From Gammaproteobacteria bacterium (GTDB lineage Bacteria > Pseudomonadota > Gammaproteobacteria > Steroidobacterales > SZUA-146), in the NCBI GenBank assembly GCA_003228965.1, contig QIGP01000130.1, forward strand, positions 1 through 7,237: 7,237 nt of DNA, written 5' to 3'. This document shows positions 6,301-7,237 of the stretch, piece after piece. The notes below the pieces were generated by a model. That model had not been told where the DNA came from. It did no database searches and was given only the letters and a program-made list of their open reading frames with translations. Every line of letters starts with the position of its first letter. Within the stretch, counting starts at the first letter, position 1. Both the position numbers and the translations under genes were made by a program.

Positions 6301-6875
6301 GGTAGAATTTCGAAATTGACAGGATAGGTGCCTGCCCCTGAGCCGTCGCCGTGAATACCGAAGTCGGCCATGCATTCCGTAATGTTCGACTCGCCTCCCG
6401 TGCCACCTGCAGGTACAGGGAAGCCCCAAAACGCCGTGTCACCGTCGATGCGGAACTGTGCAAACCGGTCAGAATAGAGGCCGCTTGAGGTCAGCTGCGT
6501 CTGACCGTTAGCACAAGCAAAGGCCGTCGGTTCTACCCACTGGTTGGTATCAAGATCGTCTTCGTCGAGATAGTTGATCGAGCTTGACGGGGTAAGCGAG
6601 TACAGGAGACGCCTTGGAACACCAAAACTTTCATAAATGTCAAATGGACCGGTGTAGTCGAAGGTTGCATCATAGGGATCGGCTTCGCTGCCGATAAACA
6701 CCTGCGACACCATGCTGCCGGAAGTGTCTACAACTAGCGTCACGTTGGGACCAGCGAAGTCCTGGACTTGTCCCACCAACGTTTCAATGTCCGACGCATA
6801 CGCCGTATGAGTTACCAGGGCGCTTAAGCAGGCGCTGACACTCAAAGTAAGAAGAGGAGAGTATTTAGTGTTCAT
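3390..6875 (-). CDS. pilY1: Type IV pilus tip adhesin / assembly factor PilY1
   Basis: This 1161-residue protein is PilY1, known to sit at the pilus tip and to act in pilus extension, adhesion and surface sensing. I start it at the ATG of MNTKYSPLL: it gives a clean signal peptide (cleavage after AYA, about residue 27), while the longer frame upstream would overlap the preceding gene. Residues 44-475 look like a von Willebrand A domain: the MIDAS motif is D50-x-S52-x-S54, with TPTGSTP at 311-317 and LTDG at 371-374 (D373). A calcium-loop motif D446-x-N448-x-D450-G-x-x-D454 follows. From about 640 (GDPLHSQP at 646-652) to 1080 lies the PilY1/PilC-type beta-propeller, including RRGGRGYYAFD at 755-765 and a second calcium loop D874-x-N876-x-D878-G with N882 in the last place, then LYVGDMAAQVWRFD. 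Near the C-terminus is C1120-D-D-C1123. Length and ending (TYWVEL) fit the family, and the gene looks intact. Confidence 0.95.
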   Translation of the reverse strand: MNTKYSPLLTLSVSACLSALVTHTAYASDIETLVGQVQDFAGPNVTLVVDTSGSMVSQVFIGSEADPYDATFDYTGPFDIYESFGVPRRLLYSLTPSSSINYLDEDDLDTNQWVEPTAFACANGQTQLTSSGLYSDRFAQFRIDGDTAFWGFPVPAGGTGGESNITECMADFGIHGDGSGAGTYPVNFEILPTPISTLHPWSTSETDPQVVNWQNTGAGYTFFTPNYLNWIYERKIADEPVVLSRLEIVQNVANELVQTLKARSVLNNDGLRLGLMRFSANGAGGMVVAPTVKLATGDHDVTLKSEIDALTPTGSTPLAETMYEAYRYYKGDAPRFGDASTPTTSVATSLDGGNYRSPIEAACQKNYVVLLTDGNPNLDFEADNDIENLTGPCDGDNCLDDLTNYMKTTDLATGSGFSGNQSIDTFIIGFFADFPLLQDATTGQVDTNDDGEPDTPGYFLANNPDQLKEAFDDIFDSVDTDVASFTAPAVSVNSLNRFTNRDTLYFTLYKPSPSGQPHWDGNLKGYKIGRATEGGDIEILDANGAPAVDPSTGLFNTRAVSLWGTDSDGPDVSEGGVAARLSAQRNIFSNLTSNATLSVEGNVISRDNSDVIGAIPGMPQGDELLELIDYTSGLDEEGGARRMLGDPLHSQPLVINFDGGTDDLLLVFGTNDGFIHAIDPTQENTTTNDMEYFAFIPKKLLPRQVDLKANRPSANRIDSKIYGMDGPITAWIEGDDDKNFIVESGDNLWVYAGMRRGGRGYYAFDMTNRNAPELKFVIDNTRTNFSNLGQTWSSASYAKINLNDIEKDVLIFGGGYDPNQDRDNNSADTMGNSVYIVDARTGNLIWSAGGPGTGANLELDAMTHSIPSDVRIIDTNGDGFINRLYVGDMAAQVWRFDINTNPVRTDLAITGGRIADFGGEGTANERRFYSAPSVSRYVEDGRGFLTIALGSGYRASPLDVKIDDKLYVIRDDFIYAPSVDPATNIPEYENAERNPLVTETEMLELTLNGIQSGTPTITAGDFGRGWYLGLDASSGEKSLSSAVTAEGRIFFTTYSPDSPALSCDPVAATGLGRFYGIDILSGQPALYDDVAGVPPIAASVELGATGIPPQPKLIFVTPECDDCASDDGLVPNIAELVVQAGTETIDVGLATRPVRTYWVEL

Positions 6876-6919
6876 AGTTTTCTCAGTACACATTCTTGTC
6901 GGTGATCGGGAGGGTCTGA

Positions 6920-7237
6920 TTAGCTTGCTGGCCAATAGATGACGCGCGTAACGTAGCGGGTTTTGGGGTCGAACAGCAGAGTTGCTCCACGGTTGGACAG
7001 TCGCTCAGCGGCAACCGCGGTTATCGAGCGTTTACCGTCCAGGAACTGGGTTTGCGCTCGAAACGTGACGCCCATGGTTGGGCAGCCGTCGCAACGTTTG
7101 ACGTAGATAAGCCCACCTGTGGTGGGCGCTTTGCCAAACTTAGTCGTAGCAAGTTCTGCTGCGTACTCTTTGATTTCCATAAACTGCGCATTTGCAGTCG
7201 CGCCGAACAAGCTCCCGGACGACGCAAAGGAGATCAA
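6920..7237 (-). CDS. Exported small protein of unknown function with CxxC motif, 5' end missing
   Basis: I do not recognise this family. The frame is open to the right edge, so the true start lies outside the window; the first visible codon is TTG and need not be the start. The 105 visible residues begin with what looks like the end of a signal peptide (hydrophobic FASSGSLFGATANA, likely cleavage after ANA before QF), which suggests export to the periplasm. The mature part, about 88 residues, contains KRCDGCP (a CxxC pair) in its middle and ends in RVIYWPAS. The CxxC could be a redox-active or structural disulfide or a metal site; the sequence does not decide. It ends 44 bases before pilY1 on the same strand with no clear terminator between, so the two are probably co-transcribed. 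It does not look like PilY2, which in Pseudomonas lies after pilY1. Confidence 0.75.
   Translation of the reverse strand: MISFASSGSLFGATANAQFMEIKEYAAELATTKFGKAPTTGGLIYVKRCDGCPTMGVTFRAQTQFLDGKRSITAVAAERLSNRGATLLFDPKTRYVTRVIYWPAS

Noticed and set aside
7111..7127. Perfect 7-base-pair inverted repeat GCCCACC-TGT-GGTGGGC inside the exported CxxC gene
   Set aside because: It lies in the coding frame (APTTGG), has no T tract after it on either strand, and can be explained by codons; not called as a terminator.
1..7237. CRISPR arrays, insertion sequences, tRNA or rRNA genes
   Set aside because: I saw no spaced direct repeats, transposase frames, terminal inverted repeats or cloverleaf patterns anywhere in the window.

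Overview
The window is one strand-coherent stretch of a type IVa pilus minor-pilin cluster. All seven genes lie on the minus strand, so they read from high to low coordinates. The mix of PilY1, PilE, PilV, PilW and PilX families, together with balanced base composition and class III (N-methyl-Phe) prepilin signals, points to a gammaproteobacterium, perhaps a free-living or marine relative of the Pseudomonadales. The genus cannot be told from the sequence.

Layout in transcription order. First comes the 3' end of a small exported protein of unknown function with a CxxC motif (7237-6920). Then pilY1 (6875-3390), the large pilus-tip adhesin and calcium sensor, has a von Willebrand A domain followed by a beta-propeller. 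A PilE-type minor pilin, copy 1 (3380-2937), is translationally coupled to it. A 193-base gap with two RNA hairpins and a likely CRP/Vfr-dependent promoter follows. Next is a second PilE-type minor pilin (2743-2318). A 330-base gap comes next, with a perfect CRP/Vfr palindrome, a pair of inverted AlgR-like boxes and a weak terminator-like hairpin. Finally there is a tight pilV-pilW-pilX block (1987-39). The last 38 bases (38-1) hold no recognisable gene start.

How it works together: in the known family biology, PilV, PilW, PilX and PilE are low-abundance pilins that prime assembly of the pilus at the inner membrane and end up at the tip, carrying PilY1. All pilins here keep a prepilin-peptidase cleavage site after Gly. 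PilV, PilW and both PilE proteins carry two cysteines outside the N-terminal helix, and PilX has none.

The machinery is a known system and I see no wholly new one. The unusual points are the gene order (pilY1-pilE-pilE before pilV-pilW-pilX, permuted from the usual pilVWX-pilY1-pilE and with no fimU/fimT visible), the duplicated pilE, the CxxC protein in front of pilY1, and the regulatory architecture of the two intergenic gaps. That architecture resembles Vfr/AlgR control known for Pseudomonas pilus genes.
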